Shown: piece after piece, positions 10,956 through 22,336 of the stretch | Position numbering within the stretch: the first letter of the stretch is position 1 | Layout of the letters: the number at the start of each line of letters is the position of its first letter | NCBI GenBank assembly: GCA_945910005.1 | Contig: OX246747.1 | Coordinates: 14,950,746-15,014,745, forward strand | Source: Isoperla grammatica | Lineage: Eukaryota > Arthropoda > Insecta > Plecoptera > Perlodidae | Reading direction: 5' to 3' | DNA: 64,000 bases | Notes under the pieces: generated by a model | What the model saw: only the letters and a program-made list of their open reading frames with translations | What the model was told of the DNA's origin: nothing | The model's database searches: none | Translations under genes and position numbers: made by a program

Positions 10956-11893
10956 AGTAGGATAATGTCGTTCTGTCTAGACGACTGCTAATTAGTTCTG
11001 GCGCCAGTGTCTGACAGTGACAAGTTGTGACACGTGTGTGCACGTGCACTTGTGTGAACACCTGCATCCATTATCGGAGGGTGCGTGGGAAATGGGGGTG
11101 GGGGATGATGCATTTAATATTTTAAGGTACGTAAAAGGATTTTTTTTTGTATGAATGTCTGCGTTAATTATCGTAGGGTGCGTGGGAAGATGGGGTGATA
11201 CGTTTAAGATGTTTAATGGGAGCCATTAGTGTGTGTACTTTTGACTTGACGGGGTCTCAAGACAAAAAATGTCGATGCGTGGGAAACAGGAGTCGACTCC
11301 CGCATAACACGAAGGGGTGTTTTTTTTTTTTTTTTTTTTGTATGAATGTCTGCGTTAATTATCGTAGGGTGCGTGGGAAGATGGGGTGATACGTTTAAGA
11401 GATTTAATGGAATCCATTAGTGTGTGTACTTTTGACTTGACGGTCTCAAGACAAAAAATGTCGATGCGTGGGAAACAGGAGTCGTCTCCCGCATAACACG
11501 AAGGGGTGTTTTTTTTTTTTTGTGAACACCTGCGTTAATTATCGGAGGGTGCGTGGGAAGCTGGGGTGATGCGTTTAAGATTTTAGACATGTTGAAAGTC
11601 GTAAGTGTGTGCTTTGACTTGATGGCTCTCAAGAGAAACATGTCGATGCGTGGGAAAATGGGAGTCGTCTTCCGCTTAATGCAAAGGGATGTTTTTTGTG
11701 TGAATGCCTGCGTTATCTGAGGGTGCGTGGGAAGATGGGGTGATGTGTTTCAGATTTTAGGCATGTTGAAAGTAATTAGTGAGCGCCATGTGTTGATGGG
11801 TCTCAAGAAAAAAAATGTCGATGCGTGGGAAATGGGAGTCGCCTCCCGCTTAACGCGAAGGGGTCGTAATACACTGCAGGTGGTGGGGGTTGT
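10956..11893 (+). repeat. left terminal inverted repeat, expanded
   Basis: Matches the reverse complement of 29576-29959 from the tip to about 11325. It then repeats the inner unit and rejoins the match at GTCGTAATACACTGCAGG (11865). About 940 bp against 384 bp on the right. Confidence 0.9.
11161..11866 (+). repeat. four tandem units of about 160-190 bp inside the left TIR
   Basis: Units begin GCGTTAATTATCG(T/G)AGGG near 11161, 11351 and 11532, and GCGTTATCTGAGGG near 11710. Each carries GTGCGTGGGAAG, TTTGACTTGA, and TGTCGATGCGTGGGAAA, and ends with a T run or GAAGGGGTCG. The right TIR has a single unit. Confidence 0.85.
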
Positions 11894-12570
11894 GTTGCGT
11901 CTCAGATTTTTAATGGAAGGGAAAATCATAAGTGTGTGCTTTGACTTGACGGGTCTGCGGCCTTCTCAAAAAAATGTATGTAAGACGAAGCGTGAGAAAT
12001 TGGGACCCTCTTCCACTCTACGTGAAGCCATGTTTAAAAATAATGGCCGTGAAGACGGAGATGGGTGGGGGGTGAGTGGATGATGGCCGCCTCAGCATGT
12101 GGGCCGACTCTGGAGGGTTTCCATAGCTTGTGGGCGTGGGAAACAAGAGCGCGTCTTTGAGACCCTCCAGGTAGGAGGAGCCTCGTGGGGATGGCTGCCG
12201 TTGACTACAGAGGGTGCCAATACAATGAATCTTTATTGTGTTGTTAATTGCAACACGTTAAAAGCGTGACTTTCAATTATAAAATTATTTCTCCGCGTGA
12301 CGGAATAGCAAATATAAGTACAGAAAAAAAAGAAAAAAAAAAAAAAAAAAAATAATAAGTCGGTAGGTATTCTTCTTCTTACTAATAATATGAAGGGAAA
12401 CCGGATGCGGCCCTAAGATTAACCCCCCACCACCACCACCACCACCAAAATACAAAATTGGTGATCTCCTATTGGTGTTAGTGATACTCCAATAAGGAAA
12501 AAATCTCTACCCTATTGGTTAAAAACGGAATAAGTCTGCACTTTGTACTAAAACAACGACGGTTTATCCC
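11894..12570. other. subterminal non-coding region of the Polinton
   Basis: A further diverged partial unit (about 11885-12030), then A runs at 12325-12350 and a (CCA)n stretch at 12428-12446. No gene is seen. It probably carries signals for the rightward polymerase transcript. Confidence 0.5.
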
Positions 12571-12579
12571 TATTTAAAG
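12571..12579 (+). promoter_or_regulatory. TATA-like box TATTTAAAG of the polymerase gene
   Basis: TATTTAAAG lies 91 bp before the ATG at 12662 and about 30 bp before a plausible start at 12600 (ATCACAGTTCT). Inferred by position only. Confidence 0.5.
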
Positions 12580-12661
12580 AGGGTTCGAGCGGTAAGAAAT
12601 CACAGTTCTAGAAAGTGCTCTCTCCAGTGTCTGTTGTGTGCTCTAACAAAGTGAAAAGAAG

Positions 12662-15600
12662 ATGTCGTCGGGTTCAAGATCGCCTTCTCCGTTGTCGGGC
12701 TTTTGCAGCTTTCTGCTTGAGCGGTAAGTTGTTTTGTCACGTACTTTTTTTCTAAGAGTTTAAAATAAAATACTTGTGATATTTGAAAAAGAAATCTATT
12801 TCCTCCTTTAATTTATAAAGTTTCATAAATATGTTTTTTATTAAATTATCCACGGTGCGGATTTATTTACATATTTCTGTTGACGGAACGTGGATCTGAC
12901 AAGAAAAAAAAAAAATTGCCCAACTCTACGCGTTTATATTTCTATACAATTAACACGTATTGATAACCGATCTTTGTCCTAATTACCTTTCATGTCAATA
13001 AAATGTGGTATTTAAGTGTTGTTGTGGAACGGGACCCAAAATTCGTAATAATATAATTAGTAGAACGCGAATCTAGATAGGATCGGTAAACATAGTTTTT
13101 TCTTCCCCCACTAGAATCCCACGGACGGCAGAGGGAGAGGCCTTGGAAGCCTCGCTGGCCGAACTGCTGGCGTGGGTGGACGACGACGACGTCCTATTCC
13201 CAGCTGCCTATGGGGGTACAGACGCGCTCCGCGACTTGTTTGGGCCCGATCAGCTGCCCCTACATGTCAACAGTACCCCCATAGGCGACGGAGATGACGC
13301 CGACACTCCGCCGCCGCCGCCGTCTGACGACAACATGTTTGACCTCTCGCCCATTATACTAAGTCCGGTCCAAAGGAGCGTGACGTCGACACCGTCGGAG
13401 CCTGACTTCTACTGCGCGCAGATAATCCCTGACACGTGAGTTTAATACGAGCCAATCATTACTATCGACGTATAGGATATTATGCATGAACATTATTTTA
13501 TAATATATGCATACGCGTATAACATAGTGCAAGTGTTACTGGGGGAATCCAAGATGCATTAATTTATCACACGTTCAGCATTAATTGTCTATTCACTTCT
13601 AGAATGGTGGTTATTATTTAAATAAGGAAAAGTGTAGGTAAATAGAGATTAAAATGTTTGTTTAGGCCGGAGATCATCTACCGCCCCGAGTTGGGGCCGG
13701 CGCGACGATTGAGCTTCGCGTCCGACGACGAAGAAGACGTGCAAACTCCTCCTCGGTTAGTTATAATTTTTATATATCATAAAATGTGTTATATATTTTA
13801 ATAAATGTACATATCTGATGTAGCAACTACAATGGCGTTACAAGTAATTCTCTGTCGTGTTACAGCGTCGAGACGAGTTGTCCCGACCCCCGCCGACCGC
13901 ACAAGTTCAGACCTGCTTGGGGTGAAATGTTGGAGCGTCGTAAGCGCGCCGCGACGACTCCTCTATCTCCTCCCAACCAACGCCGCCGCCGCACCGCATC
14001 ACCTGAAATCGTCGACCTTGTTACTCCACCCCGCACGCCGTACGAGGTGGTGTGGTCGCCTATTAGTGAGGGCTTTCTAAATGCTATACAATGCGCGGAA
14101 GCGGCCATGGAAGCCGACGGGTACTCGTCACCGCCCGCACACGCCGGGGAGTTAGAGGTTCGCGCTGCGTGGGAATCGAACCCGGTTCCGTCCGTCACGC
14201 AGTACGAGCCTTTCCCTGGTACATGCGGGCCGTGCAACGGTGTTTGTGCGCGATATACAACCGATCCTACAACTAGTACTTACTTCGGCGTCGCCTCGGC
14301 GTCTGAGTTGCAATATTTACCAAATAGCTTTGTAGATGGCGGTGAAGACTACTTAATAGAATACGAAAACGCGCTTGTACAGTGTTATGAAAGTATGGCG
14401 CTCGATATCTCACCGATAGAAGACGCACCTACTCTCAGCGTTCAGGGTGGAGTGATGAGAGGCGGCGGTGTAAAGAGAAAGGTGTCCTCCCCCACCCCCA
14501 CCGACGCCGACGCCACTGCCGACGACACTGCCGACGCCGCCGCCGATGCCACAGCGCCCCGTCGGAAAAAGCAACGCCCGCCACCGCAGATGTCGTGTAT
14601 CGAGCCCGCTGCAGTACGGTGAGTGTTTGAATTATTATTTAAAGACTAAGAATTAAGACTAATTATTATTTTGTAAAACTAACGTTTTCAAATATTTTTT
14701 ATTCAGACTCTACTCACAATACTGCAAACTGCGTGAATATTATAATTGCAATTCGTAGTATATACAACTGATAATAAAAACAAGACAAATAAAAAAAAAA
14801 AAAAAAAAAAATAAAAATACAGCTGTAGTACGGTAAACAGGTGTGCGTGCATTACAATAATAATACTGATTATTTTTTTTTTTCACAGTTTGGCACGGTG
14901 TCGCAGACAATGCACAGACAGGTGCTCCAGGTGTTGTGACTGCAAAACGTGTTGCCAGGGGTGCGTTGACTGCGTCGAGCGTGGCGGGTGTGGTGACGAC
15001 GACGACGACGACGAGACCTACGTCCCCCCCTGCCCGAGATGGCGCAACCCAACTCGCGAGCCGTCGAGAGACAGAGATGGGCCCGACGACGCAGGGCCGA
15101 GCGCCGCACCGGGTACCGGAGGTGGAGGCGCCGCGCCGGGTACCGGAGGCACCGCGCCGGGCACTGGAGGCACCGCGCTGGGCACTGGAGGCGGAGGTGG
15201 AGGCGGCGCCGGCACGTCAATGTATGGTGGCGGGGGCGGAGGTGGGAGCGGCTTCACCATCATTGAAAGGGGGGACAGGTATTATAAACGTTTCAAAACT
15301 TTATACAAGGACATTGTGTTCAGAATTCACGAAGTTCCGGACAATGTCCACCCTCGAACTTGGTACGCCGGCGTATTTGACCGGCTCGTAGAGTATGTAT
15401 CTGAGAATACGCCGGCACACCACAGGGTGGGCTTAGAAATTACAAGTATTGCCTGTCCAGAAATGCCTATAGGACTAACGTATCGCCGAGTTGATCAATT
15501 GTCCGGGGAAGTTATACTTAACAACGTGTTCCTCGTGGCTCAGAGCAATGTTGACTTTCTTGCCAGCGGACCTCTGACGGCGAGATTTGGTTACACGCGT

Positions 15601-18600
15601 ATTCCAAGTGGAAATGGACGAGTGACCAAATCTTGGGCAGATTATGTTAAACGATCTCGTTCTTTGGTTAGTATAGACAACAGGGACACTCTTTGCCTCG
15701 CGAGGGTCATTGTTATTTCTAAAGCTCGCGCAGACGGAAACAAGGAACTATTTGATGCGCTTATAAGTAGACCCAACACTCTCCAAAAAGACAACGCTGT
15801 GCGTCTGTGTGAGGATGCTGGCGTTGACTTATCTAATGGAGGTATGCTTGAGCACATCAGAAAATTCCAACGTCACCTCACCGATTATACCATCACTGTG
15901 TTCACAGAGCGCAATGGCAGTGATGCTATGTTCAAGGGCGTGCCGAGCACATTAGAAAACGCGCGTAAAAACATAGACTTGATTTTTCAAGAGGGCCATT
16001 ACACCCCAATCACAAACGTAGCTCGTGCTTTTGGGTACCCATTTTACTGCCGACCATGTATGAAAGGGTATCACGTACAAATATCGCATAGATGTCCTGA
16101 TGTATGCGGTAAATGTTGGGGTGTTGGTTGTCGTGAACCAAAAGACAAACAAGGTCCGTTTAAAGTAATTAAATGCGCAGATTGCAGCGTGCAATTTAAA
16201 ACTGACGATTGTTTTAGTAATCATTTGAAAACAATCTTTTCGAGAAACACAAAGTCCATTTGTGACATCCAAAAAATTTGCCGCGATTGCAACGCACCTT
16301 ACAGAATTCACGGGTTAAAAAATAATCACAAATGTGATGTGAAATTCTGTAGGACTTGCGCAAAAAATGTTCCAATTTCGAAAAATGTACGGCATCAATG
16401 TTACATGCCGACATCTAAAACTCCAAAAACAGAATCAAATATTCTCTTTATATTTTTCGATCTCGAGTGCACGCAAACAAAAAGTTTAAATGGTAGGGTA
16501 GATTGTAAAGAACACGTACCCAACCTGTGCATTACCCAGCAAGCGTGCAAGGCGTGCTTTGACGTTGAAGCAGGACTCTGCTTTCAATGCGGGATTAGAC
16601 AGCGTGAATTCAGCGGTGAGAATACTATTGCTGACTTTATCGAATTTGTCACCCTAAAGCGCACCGGTTTTAAAAAAGTTGTCATCATCGCCCACAATTT
16701 CAAAGGGTATGACGGACAATTTATCCTCAGATACATGGTTGAGGTAAAACAATGGATGCCGTCGCTAATTATGAGGCAAAGGAGTATATTGTCTATACAA
16801 ATCGAAGACTACCATTTTATTGACTCCCTAAATTTTTTACAAATGGGATTAGCAAAACTGCCCAGTGCGTTAGGCTTAACAGTTAAAGAGAAAGGTTACT
16901 TTCCCCACTTTTTTAATAAAGAAGAAAATTTTGATTATGTAGGGGCTATGCCCGACGTGAGCTATTACGCCCCCGAAACAATGTCAGTCAGTGAGAGGGC
17001 CAAGTTCATGTTGTGGCACCAAGAGGAATGCGCCAGGCACCGTGTTGAAGGAACATTTTTTGATTTCAAACAAGAAATTAGAAAATATTGCTCCAACGAC
17101 GTCACGATTTTAAGACAAGCTTGTCTTAAATTTAGAAAGGATTTCATTGAAGCTAACGGCGTAGACCCCTTTGGCGAGTGCATTACAATCGCGAGCGCAT
17201 GCATGTTGACTTTTAGACGGAAATACCTCGAGGAAGATACTATTGGTGTTATCCCTCCTGGTGGATATCGTATGTCGGACAAACAGTCACACGCTGCGGT
17301 GATGTGGCTCGAGTGGGAGGCGCATCAACGCGGCGTGGCAATCGCTCACGCTTATAATGGTCGCGAAGTCGTTGTTCATGGAAAGCGAGTAGATGGGCAT
17401 TACGTAGACGAAACAGGCGTGGATGTAATACTCGAATTCAATGGGTGTTTTTTCCACGGATGTTTAGTTTGCTTCCCAAACCAGGATGACCGTATCTACT
17501 CACACTCCGATGAAACAATGGGCCAAAGGTATTACAACACTCTCTCAAAGCGATCCTATCTAGAACGTAAAGGCTGCCGAGTTATCAGCATGTGGGGGTG
17601 CGAGTTTGAAGAGTTAAAGAGGAACACGCCAGAGCTCGTCAACTTTTTAAAAACGCACCACCTTGCAAATGAAGCACCTTTATGTTTACGCGGCGGATTT
17701 CATGGCGGCCGGACAAACTGCATACGTCTTTATTGTAAAGTCAATAATGATGTTGGCGAAGTTATACGGTATTTAGACGTGTGCAGTTTGTACCCTTGGT
17801 GCAATAAATATGGAAAGTATCCAGTCGGACATCCAATACTCTATATAGGGTTCAAGTGTGCCGAACTCATTGGATACGGTCCTGCATATGACTTGTACGG
17901 CGTTGAAGGGTTTGTAAAGTGTACTGTCCTCCCACCTCAGACGCTCTTTCACCCACTGCTACCGACGAAAATGAACAAAAAGCTTATGTTTGTTCTTTGT
18001 CGTCGCTGTGCGGAGGAGGCGTCTCAGGTAGAATGCATGCACCTACCCCATGAGCGCGAACTTACCGGTGTTTGGACTGCGGACGAGTTGCGCAAGGCTG
18101 TGGAGTTGGGATATCGCGTTACACGTGTGTACGAGATATACCAGTACAAAGTCGTGCAGTACGATCCGCTAACCAAAAGCGGTGGGGTTTACGCTCAATA
18201 CATAAATGCATTTTTGAAAATAAAGCAAGAGGCTAGTGGCTGGCCTTCTTGGTGTAAGACAGATCAACTTAAAGATGAATATTTAAAGCAATTTTTTGAG
18301 CGCGAGGGTGTAGCCTTAAACAAAGACAACATACGCGTTAATAAGAATTTACGCGCAGTGGGGAAGAACTGTCTAAATTATCTATGGGGACGTATGGGTA
18401 TGAGTGAGAATCTGACTCGTACGGAACTCGTGTCCACCTACAACCAACTTGCAAACATGCTAACAAGTCCAACTATCAAGGTTCATTCATGTATACCGGT
18501 CAGTGAAAACCTCATGTACGTCGCGTACGAAAGTCGCGAAGAGTGTTTGAAACCCTCGCCAAACACCAGCGTGGCACATGCAGCTTTCACCACTTCACAC

Positions 18601-19086
18601 GCTCGCTTGAAACTCTATTCATACTTAGAAGCGTTGGGTCGAAGAGTGCTTTATTTTGACACTGATAGCGTCATCTTCACCCAACTACCAGGCGAGTGGT
18701 GTCCTCCAACAGGTGATTACCTAGGAGAAATGACCGATGAAATGACAGAGTATGGAGAGGGTGCATACATTGACACGTTTGTTAGTGGTGGCCCCAAATC
18801 GTATGCCCTCAGCATACGTAAACCCGATGGTGGTAATACATACATCTGTAAATGTAAAGGGCTCACAGCAAATTTCGGAAACAGGGAGCAACTAAATTTT
18901 GATGTATTAAAGTCTATGGTTGTGAATAATGCCCCTCCAAACATAATTGAATATCCTAATAAAATATTCAGGACAGGCTTCTGCCAAGTTGCTAGTAGAG
19001 CAGAGAGCAAAGTCTATCGTACCAACGTCACCAAACGCAGACGCGTAGGTGATTTTGACACTGTCCCATTTGGATACAAAGAATAG
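12662..19086 (+). CDS. POLB: protein-primed family B DNA polymerase, spliced from five exons
   Basis: Exons: 12662-12723, 13115-13435, 13666-13755, 13866-14618, 14889-19086 (1807 codons plus stop). Every intron is GT..AG with a pyrimidine-rich acceptor, and all four split codons after base 2. Exons 1-4 encode an acidic, Pro/Ser-rich, NLS-like segment of unknown role. Exon 5 starts with a Cys-rich stretch that has no ATG before 15220, so splicing is needed to translate it; a Gly-rich linker follows. Exonuclease motifs: FDLE (D933/E935), HNFKGYD (D1017), YCSND (Y1142/D1146). An EFNGCFFHGC nuclease-like insert lies near 1258. Polymerase motifs: A YLDVCSLYP (D1372), B KNCLNYLWG (about 1568), C DTDS (D1666/D1668). 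All catalytic residues are present. Known role: replicates the linear element from a protein primer. Confidence 0.93.
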
Positions 19087-19256
19087 GCCTTTCAACTTCA
19101 CTCTCAAACTCAAAGCTCGTTATAGACGGGCGATAATGAACTTTGGGCGTGAGAGCAACAAATAGGCAATACTGTCGCAAATATAACTGAACACAATGTC
19201 GACCTCTCCCCCCTATCACGGTGAACGCTATGACCGATCAAATTGTATAATATTGT

Positions 19257-19646
19257 AAAATATTGTTTTGTATTGTAAATATATGTTTTAGTTTAAAATA
19301 AGTGAGTACACATTAAGATTAATTATGTAAGCGATATCTAAGTCGCAATATAAAAATTAATGTCTACTTAAATGTTCATGTCAAATAAAATATTGTTTTG
19401 TATTGTAAATATATGTTTTAGTTTAAAATAAATGAGTACACATTAAGATTAATTATGTAAGCGATATCTAAGTCGCAATATAAAAATTAATGTCTACATA
19501 AATGTTCATATCAAATAAAATATTGTTTTGTATTGTAAATATATGTTTTAGTTTAAAATAAATGAGTACACATTAAGATTAATTATGTAAGCGATATCTA
19601 AGTCGCAATATAAAAATTAATGTCTACTTAAATGTTCATATCAAAT
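19257..19646. repeat. three tandem copies of a 130-bp A/T-rich unit
   Basis: TATTGTTTTGTATTG recurs at 19261, 19391 and 19521, each with TTAAGATTAATTATG and GCGATATCTAAGTCGC. The copies are almost identical. It lies just past the polymerase stop, between convergent genes; AATAAA appears in every unit. Confidence 0.9.
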
Positions 19647-20159
19647 TGTTTAATTATAATTACATTTTAGCTAGAAAATAAAAAGTCTACGTGTTATTTG
19701 TACCCACTTCTTGTATTGCAAATAATAAAATATACTGCAAAATGCCTACGAGTTACTTTGAACCCACTCCTAAGGTCTCACTGCACATACTTAAAGAGGG
19801 ATTCTTTTGATATATATGTATGTGACCTATGTTTATATTATATTTATGGTGTGAGTGATATAAAAAATGTTAAATAAATACATTTAGCTAGAAAAGCCTA
19901 CATGTTATTTGTGCCCACTTCTAAATCATTCATCATCCTATCATCTATTGCAAATAATACGACAAACGCCTGCGTGTTATCTGCACCTACTCCTATAAGG
20001 TCCCACAGCACATACTAAAAGGTTTATTTTGAAAAAAAAAAAATGAAAATACGGGACAGTCCATTTCTTAAAATATTATAAGAAGTGCCATTACTATCTC
20101 CGAACAAAACCAAAAAATGTGGTGACAAATTAAGGATAGGGGGAAAAGAACAAGACAAT
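19647..20159. other. A/T-rich spacer between convergent gene blocks
   Basis: No open frame of interest. It holds a loose duplication (CTACGTGTTATTTGTACCCA at about 19688 and a similar stretch at about 19899, again near 19970). Confidence 0.5.
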
Positions 20160-20700
20160 ATTCAAATCATTTTATTTTATTCTTCTACTTTTTTAAATTC
20201 ACATTTATATCAAACTAATTCCAAAACATTTGAAAACTAAAAATACACTTGATATAATATCCACACAATATTATTTTTTATTCTATTCTACGTTTTTAAT
20301 TCACATTTTTATCAAACTAAATTCCAAAACATTTAAGAGAAACATAGGAATATTAACTTAAAAATATCATGTAATGCACTTGATAAAATAATCACACAAT
20401 ATTATTGTTATTTCTTTTTTAATTCACATTTATATCATAAATGAAACATATTTTTACCAAAATAAAATTCCAAAACATAGGAATATTAACTTAAAAATAA
20501 CACGTAATACACTTGATAAAATAACCACACAATATTATTATTATTATTATTTTTATTCTTCCGCGTTTTAAATTCACATTAATATCATGAATAAAATTCC
20601 AAAACATTTAAAAGAAACATAGGAATATTAACTTAAAAATATCATGTAATACACTTGGTATAATAACCACACAATATTTAATATAAGGAGAACTTTAGTG
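20160..20700. repeat. about four tandem copies of a roughly 120-130-bp A/T-rich unit
   Basis: CACACAATATTATT...AATTCACATTTATATCA...ATTCCAAAACAT recurs about four times with moderate divergence, ending at the stop of the leftmost minus-strand gene. Confidence 0.75.
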
Positions 20701-20724
20701 ACAACTTCAACCAAGTGTTTGAAT

Positions 20725-21594
20725 CTAGTATTTACGAAATTTCTTGCTTTCACCACCAGGCGTGTAAGCACAATTTTCGTCGTCCTCACAGTAATCTTCC
20801 AACACATTTGTTTTATCAAGTTCCGGTAAACAATACTGAGACTGAGACGCAATCCACATTCGTGCAATGTCCTTTACAATATAGTCATTTCCCACACACG
20901 CCATTTCCAAAAGAAATCTTTTTATATTAAAACCTCGTTCCATGTTTTCGAAGTAACGACTATCATTGGAGTCATATGCGAACACCGCACTGATTGCCAT
21001 TTGGGCCCGATTGCCAATGTTCTCTTCCTGAAGTTGTGGTAGTTTAACACATCGTTGTTTCAAGCCTACCATCGCTTCACGTAGTTTGCAATGGTAGAAG
21101 TTCTGTATCGCGGGGGCCCACTGCGAACGCTCCTTAATGGCCGTGTTAACACAACAAAACACTTCTTTTAACCCGATCCACGATTGAGGACCTAAGTACA
21201 CACGCCTTGTTTTACCTCCAACGTCGATCTTCTCTTCGAGAACGAGTGACATTGTACCGCGAAATGCAGTTCGAATAAGCGTTATCCTGGCACTGAGATT
21301 GAACACCTCGTCAGGATCCGAAATGTTCCATATACAGAAGAATTGGTTGTTGTGGTCTATTTCTTCGGTGAACTTTTCCCACTCCAACGGTGTAAGAGTC
21401 ACACCTATTTCGCCACTCTTAGAAATGGTCACGCACAGTTCTAAATGTTTTTCACTTGCGTACCCGATTGATATTTGTTTCGTACGGCTCGCGTTCACGA
21501 AATAAGTAACGTCCAACACGTTTGAGAACAGTCGGGGACGCCAAGAATCCTCGATTGCGCGGCTGGATCGCGGAGTGTCGACCAAATTAGACAT
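20725..21594 (-). CDS. unassigned Polinton protein, 289 aa
   Basis: I start it at MSNLVD (21594) and not the longer open frame from 21714, because a TATA-like CCATAAAAAGG sits at 21673-21684, between the two, about 80 bp before this ATG. No family is recognised with confidence. Residues about 40-90 (QISIGYASEKHLEL ... GVTLTPLEWEKF) and about 130-150 (VYLGPQSWIGLKEV) have the alternating beta-strand and 'L..W..F' look of PC4-type ssDNA-binding folds; this is only a hint. The C-terminus is acidic (EDYCEDDENC), then basic. It is last in the leftward gene row, after the protease, with 153 bp of spacer holding its own promoter, so it is probably transcribed separately. Confidence 0.7.
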   Translation of the reverse strand: MSNLVDTPRSSRAIEDSWRPRLFSNVLDVTYFVNASRTKQISIGYASEKHLELCVTISKSGEIGVTLTPLEWEKFTEEIDHNNQFFCIWNISDPDEVFNLSARITLIRTAFRGTMSLVLEEKIDVGGKTRRVYLGPQSWIGLKEVFCCVNTAIKERSQWAPAIQNFYHCKLREAMVGLKQRCVKLPQLQEENIGNRAQMAISAVFAYDSNDSRYFENMERGFNIKRFLLEMACVGNDYIVKDIARMWIASQSQYCLPELDKTNVLEDYCEDDENCAYTPGGESKKFRKY

Positions 21595-21672
21595 GATGAT
21601 GATGACTCGGTTTAGCAGGTATATCTCGATGCACTCACACTTCCGGACAACTGTCGGATGTTGCGCCACGCG

Positions 21673-21684
21673 CCTTTTTATGGG
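21673..21684 (-). promoter_or_regulatory. TATA-like box of the 289-aa gene
   Basis: Minus-strand CCCATAAAAAGG, about 80 bp before the ATG at 21594. Confidence 0.5.
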
Positions 21685-21747
21685 AGTCGACAGGCTCCTC
21701 CCACATCCCGGCACGCTTACGGCTGGGGGGGAGAAGGGGTAGCACGG

Positions 21748-22266
21748 CTAGATGCGTGGGAGACACTTTTGACCGCTGCAATACTTTCCTCTGTTTGTTT
21801 GAAAATTATTAGATCCGAATATTCTGGTAAACTGTTGCTTTACGAACCTGTCATTAGCGCTCGAGTCTTTTAAATCTTTAAAATGGTAAAGGAAGTCTTG
21901 AAGTTGAAGACCGCGAGCTCTGTGCGCGAGGTAGAGCACGCAGTATTCTCCACAAACGTCAGAATCAAACCCTTGTAGCGGCGTGGTATTGTAAGTCCAA
22001 CTGCTACATCGCCGTTCAAGAAATTCATAATGCGCACAGACAATTGGAGGTAAACCGTAACTATCAAAAAATTCTCCCCGCCCTGTCGAGTCAATAAAAA
22101 CTGCAACCCAATGCGATCCGGGTTTACTTCGAGGGTCGGTATTGATCACTAATGCTGCCGGTTTTTGCACAACATTTGGTAGTCCATCTGATGCAAACGT
22201 CCCTCGAAACAAGTGCACTGCATATTTGTCTCGCAACAAAGCTTCTTCTATATCGACAGAATACAT
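21748..22266 (-). CDS. PRO: adenain/Ulp1-like cysteine protease, 172 aa
   Basis: The C48/C5-type triad is visible: GSHWVAVFID gives His52, FFDSYG gives Asp68, PLQGFDSDVCGEYC gives Gln98 (oxyanion) and Cys105. The length of about 170 aa is normal for Polinton and adenoviral-type proteases. Its known role in related systems is maturation cleavage of capsid and core proteins; here the likely substrates are the products of the neighbouring capsid genes (inference). It lies 70 bp after the nuclease-BIR gene on the same strand, and I see no clear TATA box in that gap, so it may share the upstream transcript. Confidence 0.92.
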   Translation of the reverse strand: MYSVDIEEALLRDKYAVHLFRGTFASDGLPNVVQKPAALVINTDPRSKPGSHWVAVFIDSTGRGEFFDSYGLPPIVCAHYEFLERRCSSWTYNTTPLQGFDSDVCGEYCVLYLAHRARGLQLQDFLYHFKDLKDSSANDRFVKQQFTRIFGSNNFQTNRGKYCSGQKCLPRI

Positions 22267-22336
22267 ACTTTAAACTCGCGTATTCACCCTTTGAAGGTTG
22301 TGGAACGTTTAACTTTAGTCCGACGAGTTGAACTTA

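Noticed and set aside
15018..15266. Pro-rich (minus) and Arg-rich (plus) frames overlapping the start of polymerase exon 5
   Set aside because: Shadows of the Gly-rich linker in the polymerase frame; GC-rich codons open all frames here.
21595..21714. N-terminal extension of the 289-aa Polinton protein
   Set aside because: It would start upstream of the TATA-like box and spans the presumed promoter.
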